This document shows, piece by piece, positions 9,756 to 18,599 of a stretch of DNA of 64,000 bases; position 1 is the first letter of the stretch, and every line of letters starts with the position of its first letter. The translations under genes and the position numbers were made by a program. The stretch is taken from positions 106,304 through 170,303 of the forward strand of contig JAMCVK010000028.1 in the NCBI GenBank assembly GCA_023475225.1, written 5' to 3'. This DNA comes from Chloroflexota bacterium. GTDB lineage: Bacteria > Chloroflexota > UBA6077 > FW602-bin22 > JAMCVK01. The notes beneath the pieces are model-generated. The model was not told where the DNA came from and did no database searches. It worked only from the letters and a program-made list of their open reading frames with translations.

Positions 9756-11285
9756 ATCTTCCTTGAACCCTGTTCCTAAACGGTCTCTGTACTGCACTAA
9801 GGCTTTTACCAGGCCGGGGATGGTATGTTCCTCAGCCACTACGTCTACGCGAATACCCAGCTCAGTCGCCGTTTGAGCGGTAATCGGCCCAATACAGGCC
9901 ACGGTTGTCGCTTCAAGGCGAGTGATATCTTCACCCAGCATCATCGCCAGGTGACGCACTGTGGATGAGCTGGTGAAGGTGACGATGTCTATCCCTCCCT
10001 CCCGAAACAACTTCCTCACGTAGGCCCTATCTGTTGCTGGTGGTACAGTGCGGTAGATGGTCACCTCATCCACCACGGCCCCCAGCCTGGTTAGCTCAGT
10101 CAGAAGAAGGTCACGGGCCCCCTCCGCGCGAGGCAGAAGAATCCGCTGACCGGAGATACCGCGCTCGGCCAGTCCAGCCACTACCCTTTCGGACACATAC
10201 TCTGAGGGCATGTAGTCAGGGTACAGGCCATAACGTCCAAGGGCCTTGGCCGTTGCCGGCCCGATGGCACACAGTTTCACCCCCTTGAGCTCCCGACTAT
10301 CCAGCCCTAGCGTTTGGAGGCGAGAGAAAAACAGATTGACACTATTCTGGCTGGTGAATACTAGCCAATCATAGTCCTCCAGATGAGTTATAGCCTTGTC
10401 TAGCACAGAATGATCTGATATGGGTTGAATCTCGATGGTAGGTGCTTCTATCACCTTGGCCCCTAGCTCACGTAGCATCTCTACTAGAGAGCTTGCCTGC
10501 TCACGAGAGCGGGTGACCAGCACGCGCTGACCAAATAGGGGCCGATTATCAAACCAGCGCAGCTTCTCCCGCAGGCGCACTACCTCCCCCACTACCATTA
10601 CCACGGGTGGGCTGAACCCTCTTTCCTTTGCTTTGGCCACGATCTCGCCCAGGGTTCCCTCAAGAACCTCCTGTTCCGGACCACTGCCATGACGTATCAA
10701 TGTGACTGGGGTCTGGGAGGTTCGCCCACATTCCAGCAGTCTGCCAACGATGAAGGACAAATTCCCCATGCCCATCAGCACGACTAAGGTATCAACGCCT
10801 GTGGCCAGCTTATCCCAGGCGAGGCATGAGGTCAGCTTACGAAGGTCTTCATGCCCAGTGATCACAGCGAAGGAGGAACTATATTCACGATGGGTAAGCG
10901 GGATACCAGCATAAGCCGGTACAGCCACAGCGGAAGTCACCCCCGGTACGACCTCGAAGGCTATCCCGGCCTCGGCCAGGACTTCAGCCTCCTCGCCACC
11001 ACGCCCAAAGACGAATGGATCGCCGCCTTTCAGCCTGACGACCACTTTCCCCTCCCTGGCCTTCTGGATTAAAAGGGCATTGATCTCCTCTTGAGGCAGT
11101 GTATGCTTGCTGGCCGCTTTGCCCACGTAGATCAGTTCAGCCGTTGGCTTGGCCTCGGTGAGCAGCTGCCGATCAATGAGGTGATCATAGATCACGACAT
11201 CCGCCTCCTGAAGGCAACAGATTCCTTTCACGGTGATTAAACCGGGATCACCTGGTCCACCACCAACCAGGTAGACCTTACCCAT
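9744..11285 (-). CDS. cobA-hemD: Fused uroporphyrinogen-III C-methyltransferase / uroporphyrinogen-III synthase
   Basis: Bifunctional protein of 513 residues. Residues ~1-245 are the SAM-dependent methyltransferase (SUMT/CobA) that makes precorrin-2: [40 protein letters not shown] and the late VVMVGE-like segment. Residues ~255-513 are HemD, which cyclises hydroxymethylbilane to uroporphyrinogen III ([21 protein letters not shown] ... [10 protein letters not shown] ... [10 protein letters not shown]). The ATG at 11285 starts two bases past the hemC stop and fits the SUMT N-terminus; the longer upstream frame only overlaps hemC. Fusion of the two activities occurs in Firmicutes and Chloroflexota (family knowledge) and commits uroporphyrinogen III to siroheme. 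Confidence 0.94.
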   Translation of the reverse strand: MGKVYLVGGGPGDPGLITVKGICCLQEADVVIYDHLIDRQLLTEAKPTAELIYVGKAASKHTLPQEEINALLIQKAREGKVVVRLKGGDPFVFGRGGEEAEVLAEAGIAFEVVPGVTSAVAVPAYAGIPLTHREYSSSFAVITGHEDLRKLTSCLAWDKLATGVDTLVVLMGMGNLSFIVGRLLECGRTSQTPVTLIRHGSGPEQEVLEGTLGEIVAKAKERGFSPPVVMVVGEVVRLREKLRWFDNRPLFGQRVLVTRSREQASSLVEMLRELGAKVIEAPTIEIQPISDHSVLDKAITHLEDYDWLVFTSQNSVNLFFSRLQTLGLDSRELKGVKLCAIGPATAKALGRYGLYPDYMPSEYVSERVVAGLAERGISGQRILLPRAEGARDLLLTELTRLGAVVDEVTIYRTVPPATDRAYVRKLFREGGIDIVTFTSSSTVRHLAMMLGEDITRLEATTVACIGPITAQTATELGIRVDVVAEEHTIPGLVKALVQYRDRLGTGFKEDRHP

Positions 11286-11286
11286 C

Positions 11287-12210
11287 TCATTCACCTTGGC
11301 CTCCCCGCAAAATCTCCGCCCCTCCAAGGGAGAGCAGCTGTTCCGCCAAAGCACTTCCAACCCGTTCGGGAGCGCTCGCCTCACCGATCTCCCTCGCCCG
11401 CAGCATCCTTCGTCCATCAAGGCTGGAAACCATACCCTCCAGCATCAGGCAGATACCTTCCACACGCCCATAAGCGGCAATAGGAACCTGGCAACCACCA
11501 CCCATCGCCGCCAGGAAGGCTCGCTCGGCTGTTATGGCCGAGCGAGTGGGTTGATGATCAAGGGGGAAGAGCATCTCCTGTAATTCGGAATTCCCGGCTC
11601 GTATCTGAATGGCCAAAGCGCCCTGCCCCACAGATGGCAAACAGATATTCAGGGGAAGGTACTGGCTAATCTGATTTTGCAGATCCAGACGAATCATGCC
11701 CGCGGCAGCCACGACGATACCGTCGACTTCACCCGACAACGCCTTACGCAACCTGGTATCAAGATTGCCCCGCAAGTCTTGAATCTGGAAATCGCGGCGG
11801 AAGGCCAGCAGCTGAGCCTGCCGACGGGCGCTGCTGGTGCCCAGCCGAGCGCCTGAGGGTAGTTCGGCCAAGGAACATCGCCAACGGGTCACTAAGACGT
11901 CTCGGGGCTCTTCTCTTTCATCGAACGCTGCCAGAACAAGCTCAGGACTCATCTGGCCGGGCAAATCCTTGAGGCTATGCACAGCCAAATCTATCTCTCC
12001 CGCAAGAAGGGCCCTCTCGATTTCCTTAACGAAAACCCCCCGACCACCAATCGCTCGTAGTGGCACCCCTCGTTCCCGATCCCCTTGCGTTACAATCTGC
12101 TTTATAACTAGCTGTTGTCTCGGATACAATCGTTGTAGTTTAGCGGCGATATGACGTGCCTGCCATAGGGCCAAGGTACTGCCACGTGAACCAACAACAA
12201 GCGTCCTGAT
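11287..12210 (-). CDS. hemC: Hydroxymethylbilane synthase with an apparent ATC start codon
   Basis: Polymerises four porphobilinogens to hydroxymethylbilane. Key residues are D82 in HSLKDLP and the dipyrromethane cofactor cysteine C240 in MGGGCQVPIAAYG; total 307 residues, normal length. The conserved N-terminus RTLVVGSRGSTLALWQA is fully encoded upstream of the first TTG (12174). No ATG, GTG or TTG lies between it and an in-frame TGA at 12220-12222, so translation most probably begins at ATC (12210-12208), preceded by GAGGGAGAG. If only standard starts are allowed, the gene begins at 12174 and loses its conserved first strand. A base error at this codon is the alternative. Confidence 0.93.
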   Translation of the reverse strand: MRTLVVGSRGSTLALWQARHIAAKLQRLYPRQQLVIKQIVTQGDRERGVPLRAIGGRGVFVKEIERALLAGEIDLAVHSLKDLPGQMSPELVLAAFDEREEPRDVLVTRWRCSLAELPSGARLGTSSARRQAQLLAFRRDFQIQDLRGNLDTRLRKALSGEVDGIVVAAAGMIRLDLQNQISQYLPLNICLPSVGQGALAIQIRAGNSELQEMLFPLDHQPTRSAITAERAFLAAMGGGCQVPIAAYGRVEGICLMLEGMVSSLDGRRMLRAREIGEASAPERVGSALAEQLLSLGGAEILRGGQGE

Positions 12211-12224
12211 CTCTCTCCCTCAAA

Positions 12225-13052
12225 CTAAAAGATGAATCCGTGCCTGCTTGCGGCCATCAAGTTGGGCCCCAAGTAGGAGACCAGAATACAGGCAAAGCCA
12301 ATCATTATTAAATAGGCCGCTTTCTTCCCTCGCCAGCCGACGATATCGCGCATATAGAAATATCCCACATAGACCAGCAAGGCGACCAAGGTCGCTGTTT
12401 GCTTCGGTTCCCAGCTCCAGAAGGTCCCCCAGACGCGTTGTGCCCAGAAGGCTCCTGTAATAATAGCCAGAGCCATAAAGGGAAGACCCAGCCCAATAAA
12501 GCTGTGACCTAACCTCTCCATCATCTCCAGTGGCGGCAAGCGGTAGTACAGTAGCCGAGGTTTTTTACCCTTAAGCTGAGCCTGTTGTAATAAATAGACG
12601 ATCGCGGTAATGAAGGCCAGGGTAAAAAGGGTGTAGGCTATATACGATAGGCTTACGTGGACGGCCAACCAGACGCTTTGGAACCCAGATAATGAAGCCA
12701 CAGTGCCCTTAGGCAAGAAAGCCGCCATACTGATGATGAGAACGACGATGGGGGTGATGAAAGCACCCAGCACCTTCTGGGCATAAATACGTTCAACAAT
12801 AAGATAGGCGAGGACTATCAGCCAGGTGTAAAAAGAAAGGGTTTCATAACGACTCGCGAGGGGTAGTTGTCCAGAAGCCAGGTAACGGCTGGCAATAGCA
12901 AGGCTATGAATTCCCCAAGCGATCAAGAGCAGGCGCGTAGCCCACTCTCCAATACGCCTACTCCTGAAACCCAGGAACCACTCATAAAAGAGCGTACTGA
13001 GTGAATAGGCCAGTACACCAGCCACAAACAGGATTAAGCTCAGTTGCTCCAT
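12225..13052 (-). CDS. ccsA: CcsA/HemX-type membrane protein (cytochrome c assembly family)
   Basis: Polytopic membrane protein of 275 residues with about eight helices. Near the C-terminus WGTFWSWEPKQT matches the tryptophan-rich heme-handling motif of CcsA/CcmC/HemX proteins. The gene lies between hemA and hemC. Family knowledge gives two roles: heme delivery for cytochrome c maturation (CcsA) or modulation of glutamyl-tRNA reductase level (HemX in Bacillus). The gene position favours the HemX-type role, but the motif allows either. The ATG overlaps the hemA stop (TAATG) with GAGGAG at good distance. Confidence 0.85.
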   Translation of the reverse strand: MEQLSLILFVAGVLAYSLSTLFYEWFLGFRSRRIGEWATRLLLIAWGIHSLAIASRYLASGQLPLASRYETLSFYTWLIVLAYLIVERIYAQKVLGAFITPIVVLIISMAAFLPKGTVASLSGFQSVWLAVHVSLSYIAYTLFTLAFITAIVYLLQQAQLKGKKPRLLYYRLPPLEMMERLGHSFIGLGLPFMALAIITGAFWAQRVWGTFWSWEPKQTATLVALLVYVGYFYMRDIVGWRGKKAAYLIMIGFACILVSYLGPNLMAASRHGFIF

Positions 13053-14308
13053 TAGCGCTCCTCGTCCAGTCGGAAAAGATGCTGCACGGCCCGCACGTAG
13101 TTGCGTCCATTGCTGGCATCCTTCAGCGAGACGATCGGGTGATGCAATAGCTTATTGATGATGCCTACCGTCAGGGCATTGACGATCTCACGTTCTCTAT
13201 CAGAGAGATTGCTCAGCTTACCCAGGGCCTTAGTCAGCTCCATCTGGCGAATGTTCTCGGCTTTATGGCGCAGGGCACTGATCGTGGGCACTACATCTAA
13301 ACTAGCCCACCAAGCCATAAATTTCGCCACCTCTCCCTCTATGATCGCCTCTACCCGCTTAATCTCCTTCTCGCGCTCGCGCAAATTCGACTCACAGACT
13401 GCCTGTAAGTCATCAATGTTGAACAGATACACGTTTTCGAGATTTTCTACCTCCGGATCCACGTCGCGAGGTACAGCGATATCGATCAAAAAGATAGGCT
13501 GGTTGTGCCTGGCCTGGCAGGCCTGGTGCATCATCTCTGGTTCAATAATATAATTTGGCGCGCCAGTGGAGGTGAGGACAATGTCAGCAGCAGATAAAGC
13601 CTCCGGCAAGCGAGAAAACTCAACGGCGCTACCTCCAAAACGTCTGGCCATCTCCACAGCCCTCTCATAAGTACGATTGGCAACAATAACTTTGGCCACA
13701 CCATTATCTATAAGCGTCTTGGCTGTGAGCTCCCCCATCTTCCCCGCCCCTACGATCAAGACAGTGCGCCGAGCCAAGTCACTGAAGATCTTCCTGGCCA
13801 GCTCGACTGCAGCATAGCTAACAGAGGCGGCGTTTTTACTGATGTCAGTCTCTGTACGAACCCTTTTACCCACGCTGATCGCCTGACGAAAGAGACTAGA
13901 TAGCACTGCTCCCACACATCCCTGGGCTTGAGCCACCTCGAAGGCATCGCGCACCTGGCCCAGAACTTGCGGTTCGCCGACGATCATTGAATCGATGCCG
14001 GAGGCAACGCGAAAGAGGTGCCCTATCGCCTCCTCCTGACCGTAGAGATACAAGTAAGGCTCTATCTCGACAAGGGTCAGATGATAATAGTCGCAGAGGA
14101 AGCGTTGAATATTCTGTGCCCCAGAGCGACGGTGTCCAACAAGTCCATAGATCTCCGTGCGGTTACAGGTGGAGAGGATCATCCCTTCGGTCACATAGGA
14201 GCGCAAGAGAGATAACGCCTCAGCAAGATCATCGTGGCCGATGGCCAAGCGTTCGCGCATCTCGACCGGCGTTGTCTTATGATTCAATCCTAAGGCGAGG
14301 ATGTACAT
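13052..14308 (-). CDS. hemA: Glutamyl-tRNA reductase
   Basis: First committed step of tetrapyrrole synthesis by the C5 route: NADPH reduction of Glu-tRNA to glutamate-1-semialdehyde. The 418-residue protein has the catalytic cysteine C48 in STCNRTEIYG, GEPQVLGQVRDAF, an NADPH-binding Rossmann segment VLIVGAGKMGELT, and a C-terminal dimerisation helix bundle. Length and motif order are normal. A tRNA-Glu(UUC) gene, the substrate carrier, is also present near the right end of the window, though not linked to this operon. Confidence 0.96.
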   Translation of the reverse strand: MYILALGLNHKTTPVEMRERLAIGHDDLAEALSLLRSYVTEGMILSTCNRTEIYGLVGHRRSGAQNIQRFLCDYYHLTLVEIEPYLYLYGQEEAIGHLFRVASGIDSMIVGEPQVLGQVRDAFEVAQAQGCVGAVLSSLFRQAISVGKRVRTETDISKNAASVSYAAVELARKIFSDLARRTVLIVGAGKMGELTAKTLIDNGVAKVIVANRTYERAVEMARRFGGSAVEFSRLPEALSAADIVLTSTGAPNYIIEPEMMHQACQARHNQPIFLIDIAVPRDVDPEVENLENVYLFNIDDLQAVCESNLREREKEIKRVEAIIEGEVAKFMAWWASLDVVPTISALRHKAENIRQMELTKALGKLSNLSDREREIVNALTVGIINKLLHHPIVSLKDASNGRNYVRAVQHLFRLDEER

Positions 14309-14335
14309 CCTGTCGATTGATCCTTCCTGTTAGAT

Positions 14336-14980
14336 CTAAGATTCCTCTGAAGTCCTGCCTTCCAGGGCAACAATAAGATTTCTTTCCGCTTCCTCGGTCT
14401 TTCCTTCCTTTAGTAGGGAAAGCACTCCGGGTGTGACTGCTTTCTGCCAGACACTATAGGACACTTTTTGTCCACGTGCCTTCAGCTCCTGGCGTACCTT
14501 CGCTAAAAGGGTTAGCAAATGGCCATATTCAGGCCCGATTGACTGTTCCAACCCTTCGCGAGCCATCCTGGCCAAGGCCGGGCTGCGCCCACCAGTGGAA
14601 ATACAAATGGTAAGATCACCACGATGGATTACTGCAGGGACGATGAAGTCACAAAGAGAGGGATCATCCACAACGTTAACCAGGACACCGAAGCTACGTG
14701 CATCCTGTCTTATCGCCGCATTGATCCCCGCTCGGTTGGTAGCGGCGATCGCCAGGACAGCTCCCTCCAAATCTTCGCGTTGATAGCTGCGAGTTATGGC
14801 CCTGATTTGTCCCTTCGCAGCTAACTCCTGCAAGCCAGGACTGAGAGTGGGGCTGATGACCGTCACCTCAGCGCCACAGGACAATAAAGCGTTCACCTTG
14901 CGCTCGGCCACGCCTCCACCACCAACGACAACGCATCTCTTCTGTTTCAGGTTCAAATAGATTGGGTACCAATCTGGCAT
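14336..14980 (-). CDS. sirC: Precorrin-2 dehydrogenase / possible sirohydrochlorin ferrochelatase (SirC/Met8-like)
   Basis: Oxidises precorrin-2 to sirohydrochlorin with NAD. The 214-residue protein has the glycine-rich NAD site CVVVGGGGVAERKVNALL, then VNVVDDPSLCDFIVPAV and CISTGGRSPALARMAREGLE, the segments shared by SirC, Met8p and the CysG N-domain. No separate CbiX/SirB ferrochelatase is visible in the operon, and the aspartate in NVVDDP that matters for chelation in Met8/CysG is kept, so it may also insert iron; that is inference. Confidence 0.9.
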   Translation of the reverse strand: MPDWYPIYLNLKQKRCVVVGGGGVAERKVNALLSCGAEVTVISPTLSPGLQELAAKGQIRAITRSYQREDLEGAVLAIAATNRAGINAAIRQDARSFGVLVNVVDDPSLCDFIVPAVIHRGDLTICISTGGRSPALARMAREGLEQSIGPEYGHLLTLLAKVRQELKARGQKVSYSVWQKAVTPGVLSLLKEGKTEEAERNLIVALEGRTSEES

Positions 14981-15007
14981 CTTACTATGTACTGTATCAG
15001 GATAAAT

Positions 15008-15742
15008 CTATTGTTGTCCTATAGACGCATCAGGCTCAGCATCAGCCCGGCCAGCACCTTCTGGCCTTGGCTGGTCCTCTTTGTTCCGCTGATACGACTC
15101 AGCTGTGGCCAGGAGGAGCTCATCGATGAAACGGTTAGTCTGTTCCAGGATTGCGGCCATCTGCTCCTGGTTCAAGATATCATTTTGACGGATCGACTGG
15201 ACTACAGCGTTCAACACCGGACTACGAAAGAAGAGGAAGGACTCTATCGCTTCCGAGGCCGATAGGCCAAGCTGAGCCAGCGCGGTCCCATATTCCTCCC
15301 CTAAACGATGGCCTTCTCTAAGGCTATGCTCCCTGGACCGCTTATGACTTAGATACTCACTGAGCAGCTCGATATAGCGACGCCCATGTTTCCGAAACCT
15401 GACCTTATGCTGCTCATCAAGGTTACGATACCAAGCCCGTGAACACAACCAATCCTTCTGTGCCGCTAAATAGCGCTGGTATCCGGCCTGAATGAGTTCG
15501 ATCAGATTGGAAGGGCGAAGCATTTGCCCTGTTCCTTGCAGCATGCGACGCAGATCTTCCTCAGCGAAGCGCCGATGGCCACCGGGGGTTAAGAAAACTT
15601 TGACCTTGCCCTCATCCGTCCAGCGGCGCAGGGTAGTCTGGTTCACCCCAAGCAGTTGAGAGGCGCGCCCTAGCCTTAACCAGGTCGTTGAGGCCACATT
15701 TTCGGCAGTCCCTGATCGCTTCCGCTGTGCCCTATCACCCAT
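15008..15742 (-). CDS. MerR/BldC-like HTH regulator, candidate heme operon regulator
   Basis: Protein of 244 residues with an excisionase/MerR-type winged helix at residues ~20-70 (LGRASQLLGVNQTTLRRW ... TPGGHRRFAEEDLRRML). It is followed by an all-helical domain of ~130 residues and a polar tail. The helical domain resembles small sensor domains of the RsbR/globin-like kind, but I cannot assign it. It is the first gene of the heme operon, 28 bases before sirC, and its promoter carries helically phased repeats that could be its operator. Autoregulation and sensing of heme, redox state or a precursor are plausible inferences. Confidence 0.75.
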   Translation of the reverse strand: MGDRAQRKRSGTAENVASTTWLRLGRASQLLGVNQTTLRRWTDEGKVKVFLTPGGHRRFAEEDLRRMLQGTGQMLRPSNLIELIQAGYQRYLAAQKDWLCSRAWYRNLDEQHKVRFRKHGRRYIELLSEYLSHKRSREHSLREGHRLGEEYGTALAQLGLSASEAIESFLFFRSPVLNAVVQSIRQNDILNQEQMAAILEQTNRFIDELLLATAESYQRNKEDQPRPEGAGRADAEPDASIGQQ

Positions 15743-15744
15743 AC

Positions 15745-15800
15745 GCTAAAAAATCTACCTAATTCTAGCTAAAAATGCCTAATGCCTGATGCGTTGCCTA
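15745..15800. promoter_or_regulatory. Helically phased (C/G)CTA repeats, candidate operator of the HTH regulator
   Basis: The tetranucleotide GCTA or CCTA occurs at 15745, 15758, 15768, 15778 and 15797, most of them 10 or ~20 bases apart and all in the same orientation, with the variant CCTG at 15785. They run from the regulator start codon to its -10 box. Direct repeats spaced by one helical turn suit cooperative binding by BldC-like proteins (family knowledge). Assignment to this regulator is inference. Confidence 0.4.
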
Positions 15801-15828
15801 TACTATATGTCTTCACCGGCGTTGTCAA
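15800..15828 (-). promoter_or_regulatory. Sigma-70-type promoter of the heme operon
   Basis: On the minus strand TTGACA (15828-15823) and TAGTAT (15805-15800) are separated by 17 bases. The -35 box is perfect and the -10 box matches four of six. The expected start, near 15793, gives a leader of about 50 bases before the regulator ATG at 15742. Confidence 0.6.
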
Positions 15829-15844
15829 GGCGAGCGCGGTTTAT

Positions 15845-15873
15845 TTGACAAATTCTGTAGTCTGTGCTAGCTT
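15845..15873 (+). promoter_or_regulatory. Candidate rightward promoter for the ABC ATPase gene
   Basis: TTGACA (15845-15850), 17 bases, then TAGCTT (15868-15873). The -35 box is perfect but the -10 box is weak (three of six). It would give a leader of ~165 bases. Confidence 0.3.
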
Positions 15874-16045
15874 ACGGTCAACCCTGGAAAAAATAGCCGC
15901 GAGGATGATCAGGCTTGAAGTCAAGACTCCACCAATCGAGCCTTTTCCCGTTCACAACACGGGCCATCCACTGTCCCAATCCTGACGAGGATTTTCCTTG
16001 CTTAGAACGGTCCAGGATGCTGATTACTTATAAGAGGTGATCGCT

Positions 16046-17560
16046 TTGACGGCAATATTACGCATGGAAAACATCACCAAGATCTTCCCCGGGGTCGTAG
16101 CCAATGACGGTGTTACCTTGGAGATCGAGCAGGGGGAAATTCATGCCCTTCTCGGTGAGAACGGCGCGGGCAAAACTACCTGCATGAATATCCTCTATGG
16201 GCTCTATCGTCCCAACTCCGGGCGCATCACCTTTCGCGGCGAGGAGATACACATTCACTCAAGTAAAGATGCTATCAATCTCGGCATTGGGATGGTTCAC
16301 CAGCACTTTATGCTTGTCCCGACACTCACCGTGGTGGAGAATATCGTCCTCGGTCTGCCCTCAAGACGTGAACCACTACTGGATTTAGAGAAAGCTAAGG
16401 CTGAGATCGCTCGTCTCTCCAAGAGTTATGGGCTTGAGGTAGATCCAATAGCCTTAGTTTGGGATCTCTCTGTAGGAATGCAACAACGCGTCGAGATTAT
16501 CAAGGCCCTCTACCGTGGGGCTGATCTGCTCATTCTTGATGAGCCGACATCCGTTCTCACCCCAGCAGAGGTACGCGATCTCTTTCTGATCCTGCAACGC
16601 CTGGCTCACGACGGACATTCGATCATTTTCATCACCCATAAACTTGATGAGGTTATGGAGATCAGCGACCGGGTGACCGTCCTACGTGATGGACGAGTCG
16701 TCGCCACCGTGCACACGGCGGAGACGAGCAAAGCCGCCCTGGCCCGCATGATGGTTGGGCGCGAAGTGCTATTCCGCCTGGATAAGCCCCCTGTAGAGCC
16801 AGGGAAGACGGTCTTAGAGGTACGCAATTTGAACGTGCCGAGCAGTCGTTACCTCAGCGCCCTGAAGAACGTCTCCTTGGGTATCAGAAGGGGGGAAATA
16901 CTGGGTATCGCTGGTGTAGATGGTAACGGCCAAAGCGAATTGGCCGAGTCTATTTGCGGCTTGCGCCGCCCAACCTCCGGTCATATCTTTATCCTGGGCC
17001 AAGAGGTTACCAACCATTCACCGCGAGAATTGTTTGAGCTTAACCTCGCCCATATCCCTGAGGATCGCCAAAAAGTCGGGTTAGTGATGGATTTCACCAT
17101 CACAGAAAATATCATCATCAAGAACTTCTACCGTCAACCGTTCTCCGAGCGGGGCTTCCTGCACGTACCGACCATCCTCCAACAGGCCGAACGCCTCGTC
17201 AAAGAGTACGACATACGCGCCCCGAATACCGGGGTAAAGGTACGTGCCCTCTCCGGTGGAAATCAACAGAAGGTAGTTTTGGCCAGGGAGCTGTGCACGG
17301 ATCCAGACCTGCTCGTCGCTGTCCAGCCTACGCGTGGTTTGGATGTAGGAGCGACAGAGTACGTTGAACGTCGTCTACTTGAGCAACGGTCTAGGGGAGC
17401 CGCTATTCTATATATCTCTACAGAGCTAGAAGAGATCCTCTCCTTGAGCGACCGTATAGCGGTGCTCTACGGAGGTGAAATCATGGGTATTGTACCAGCT
17501 GCCGCGGCCAACATCGAGGATATCGGATTGATGATGGCCGGTTCTAAGAAAGTGGCTTAA
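16046..17560 (+). CDS. ABC transporter ATPase, nucleoside/sugar type with two nucleotide-binding domains
   Basis: Cytoplasmic ATPase of the BMP-associated (YufO/RbsA-like) class. The first domain has Walker A GENGAGKTT, signature LSVGMQQRVEI and Walker B LLILDEPTSVL. The second has a degenerate Walker A (GVDGNGQSE), a strong signature LSGGNQQKVVLAREL and VAVQPTRGLDVG, as is normal for this class. The TTG at 16046 is preferred because AGAGGTG lies at proper distance; GTG at 16037 or ATG at 16064 are possible. Its probable partners, two permeases and a BMP-type binding protein, lie 5-9 kb away on the other strand, an unusual split. Confidence 0.9.
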   Translation: MTAILRMENITKIFPGVVANDGVTLEIEQGEIHALLGENGAGKTTCMNILYGLYRPNSGRITFRGEEIHIHSSKDAINLGIGMVHQHFMLVPTLTVVENIVLGLPSRREPLLDLEKAKAEIARLSKSYGLEVDPIALVWDLSVGMQQRVEIIKALYRGADLLILDEPTSVLTPAEVRDLFLILQRLAHDGHSIIFITHKLDEVMEISDRVTVLRDGRVVATVHTAETSKAALARMMVGREVLFRLDKPPVEPGKTVLEVRNLNVPSSRYLSALKNVSLGIRRGEILGIAGVDGNGQSELAESICGLRRPTSGHIFILGQEVTNHSPRELFELNLAHIPEDRQKVGLVMDFTITENIIIKNFYRQPFSERGFLHVPTILQQAERLVKEYDIRAPNTGVKVRALSGGNQQKVVLARELCTDPDLLVAVQPTRGLDVGATEYVERRLLEQRSRGAAILYISTELEEILSLSDRIAVLYGGEIMGIVPAAAANIEDIGLMMAGSKKVA

Positions 17561-17612
17561 GAAGGACAAAAGGTGCTCTTACAGGGCACCACGCCTGTGA
17601 GGAGGAACAGCT

Positions 17613-18599
17613 ATGATTCCCACGGGAATTTGGCTCTTTCCGGACAAGCCCGTAGCCGAAATCGTTCATATCGCTCGCATGGCTGAAGAACACGGTTTCT
17701 CCTATTGTTGGCTCGGGGATGAGGGCTTTGCCAGGGATGTTTATATTTCTATGGCGGCCATCGCCCAGGCGACTAAAACGCTGAAGATAGGGGTGGGCAT
17801 AACAAACCCTTATACCAGGCACCCAGCCATAACAGCTGTAGCCATCGCCACGCTAGACGAACTCTCCGGAGGACGCGCTTTCCTTGGACTTGGCGCCGGT
17901 GGCTCATTGACCCTGAATCCCCTGAACCTGCACGCTGAACGGCCCGTCTCCACCTGCATAGAGGCCATCACCATCGCCAGAAGGCTCTTCCGAAAGGAGA
18001 AGGTCGATTTCTCTGGCAAGAGATATCAGCTGAAAGGGGCCAGTCTCGCCTTTGGTCGGCCAAACATCGAAATCTATGTCGCTGGGCGCGGCTCTCGGAT
18101 GCTCGAGATGGGTGGTCAATACGCTGATGGCGTCCTCCTCTCAGGCAAGGCCAAGTTTGACCTTGAAAATACGATCAGCGATATCAAAAGAGGGGCAGCC
18201 GAATCACAAAACGATCCGAAGATAATCTACGCCACCAACGTGGCCTACGACGAAGACTTGCCGAGAGATATAAGACCACACTATACCTATATGATCGCCG
18301 ACTCCCCATCTCACGTGAAGGAGAGACTAGGTGTTTCTCCTGCTTTGGAACAGGATATCCGAGCTGAGATGGCCAAAAATGGTATAGAGAGCGCGGCACG
18401 CTTTGTGACGGACGAGATGCTAAAACAATTTATCATAATGGGCGATAGGACTGAATGCGCCTCAGAGATACGTGCCCTCGTTCAGACCTATGGCTTTGCC
18501 CAATTCGTCGTGCCATTGACTATAGCCTCATTTGATAAGGCGGCGGACATCCTCTCCAATGTGGCCGCTATCCTCCAAAAGGCTCTTCACTCGCCTTAA
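17613..18599 (+). CDS. Luciferase-like (LLM class) oxidoreductase, Mer-like, probably F420-dependent
   Basis: TIM-barrel flavin/F420 oxidoreductase of 328 residues. It shows the LLM pattern: ARMAEEHGFSYCWLGDEGF, an early strand VGITNPYTRHPAITA, LDELSGGRAFLGLGAGGSL, and AGRGSRMLEMGGQYADGVLL. This layout resembles 5,10-methylene-tetrahydromethanopterin reductase (Mer) and related F420 enzymes. GAGGAACAGCT precedes the ATG. It follows the ABC ATPase by ~50 bases, and its stop overlaps, tail to tail, the stop of an Mch-like gene on the other strand, which strengthens the thought of C1-carrier or pterin-like chemistry. Substrate not determinable. Confidence 0.8.
   Translation: MIPTGIWLFPDKPVAEIVHIARMAEEHGFSYCWLGDEGFARDVYISMAAIAQATKTLKIGVGITNPYTRHPAITAVAIATLDELSGGRAFLGLGAGGSLTLNPLNLHAERPVSTCIEAITIARRLFRKEKVDFSGKRYQLKGASLAFGRPNIEIYVAGRGSRMLEMGGQYADGVLLSGKAKFDLENTISDIKRGAAESQNDPKIIYATNVAYDEDLPRDIRPHYTYMIADSPSHVKERLGVSPALEQDIRAEMAKNGIESAARFVTDEMLKQFIIMGDRTECASEIRALVQTYGFAQFVVPLTIASFDKAADILSNVAAILQKALHSP

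Larger units (their letters stand above)
15743..16045. other. Divergent intergenic region between the heme operon and the ABC ATPase gene
   Basis: About 300 bases without a convincing gene. It holds the promoter and phased repeats of the heme operon regulator on the left and a weaker rightward promoter candidate. The stretch 15880-16030 shows no motif I recognise apart from the ribosome-binding site AGAGGTG at 16034-16040. Confidence 0.6.
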
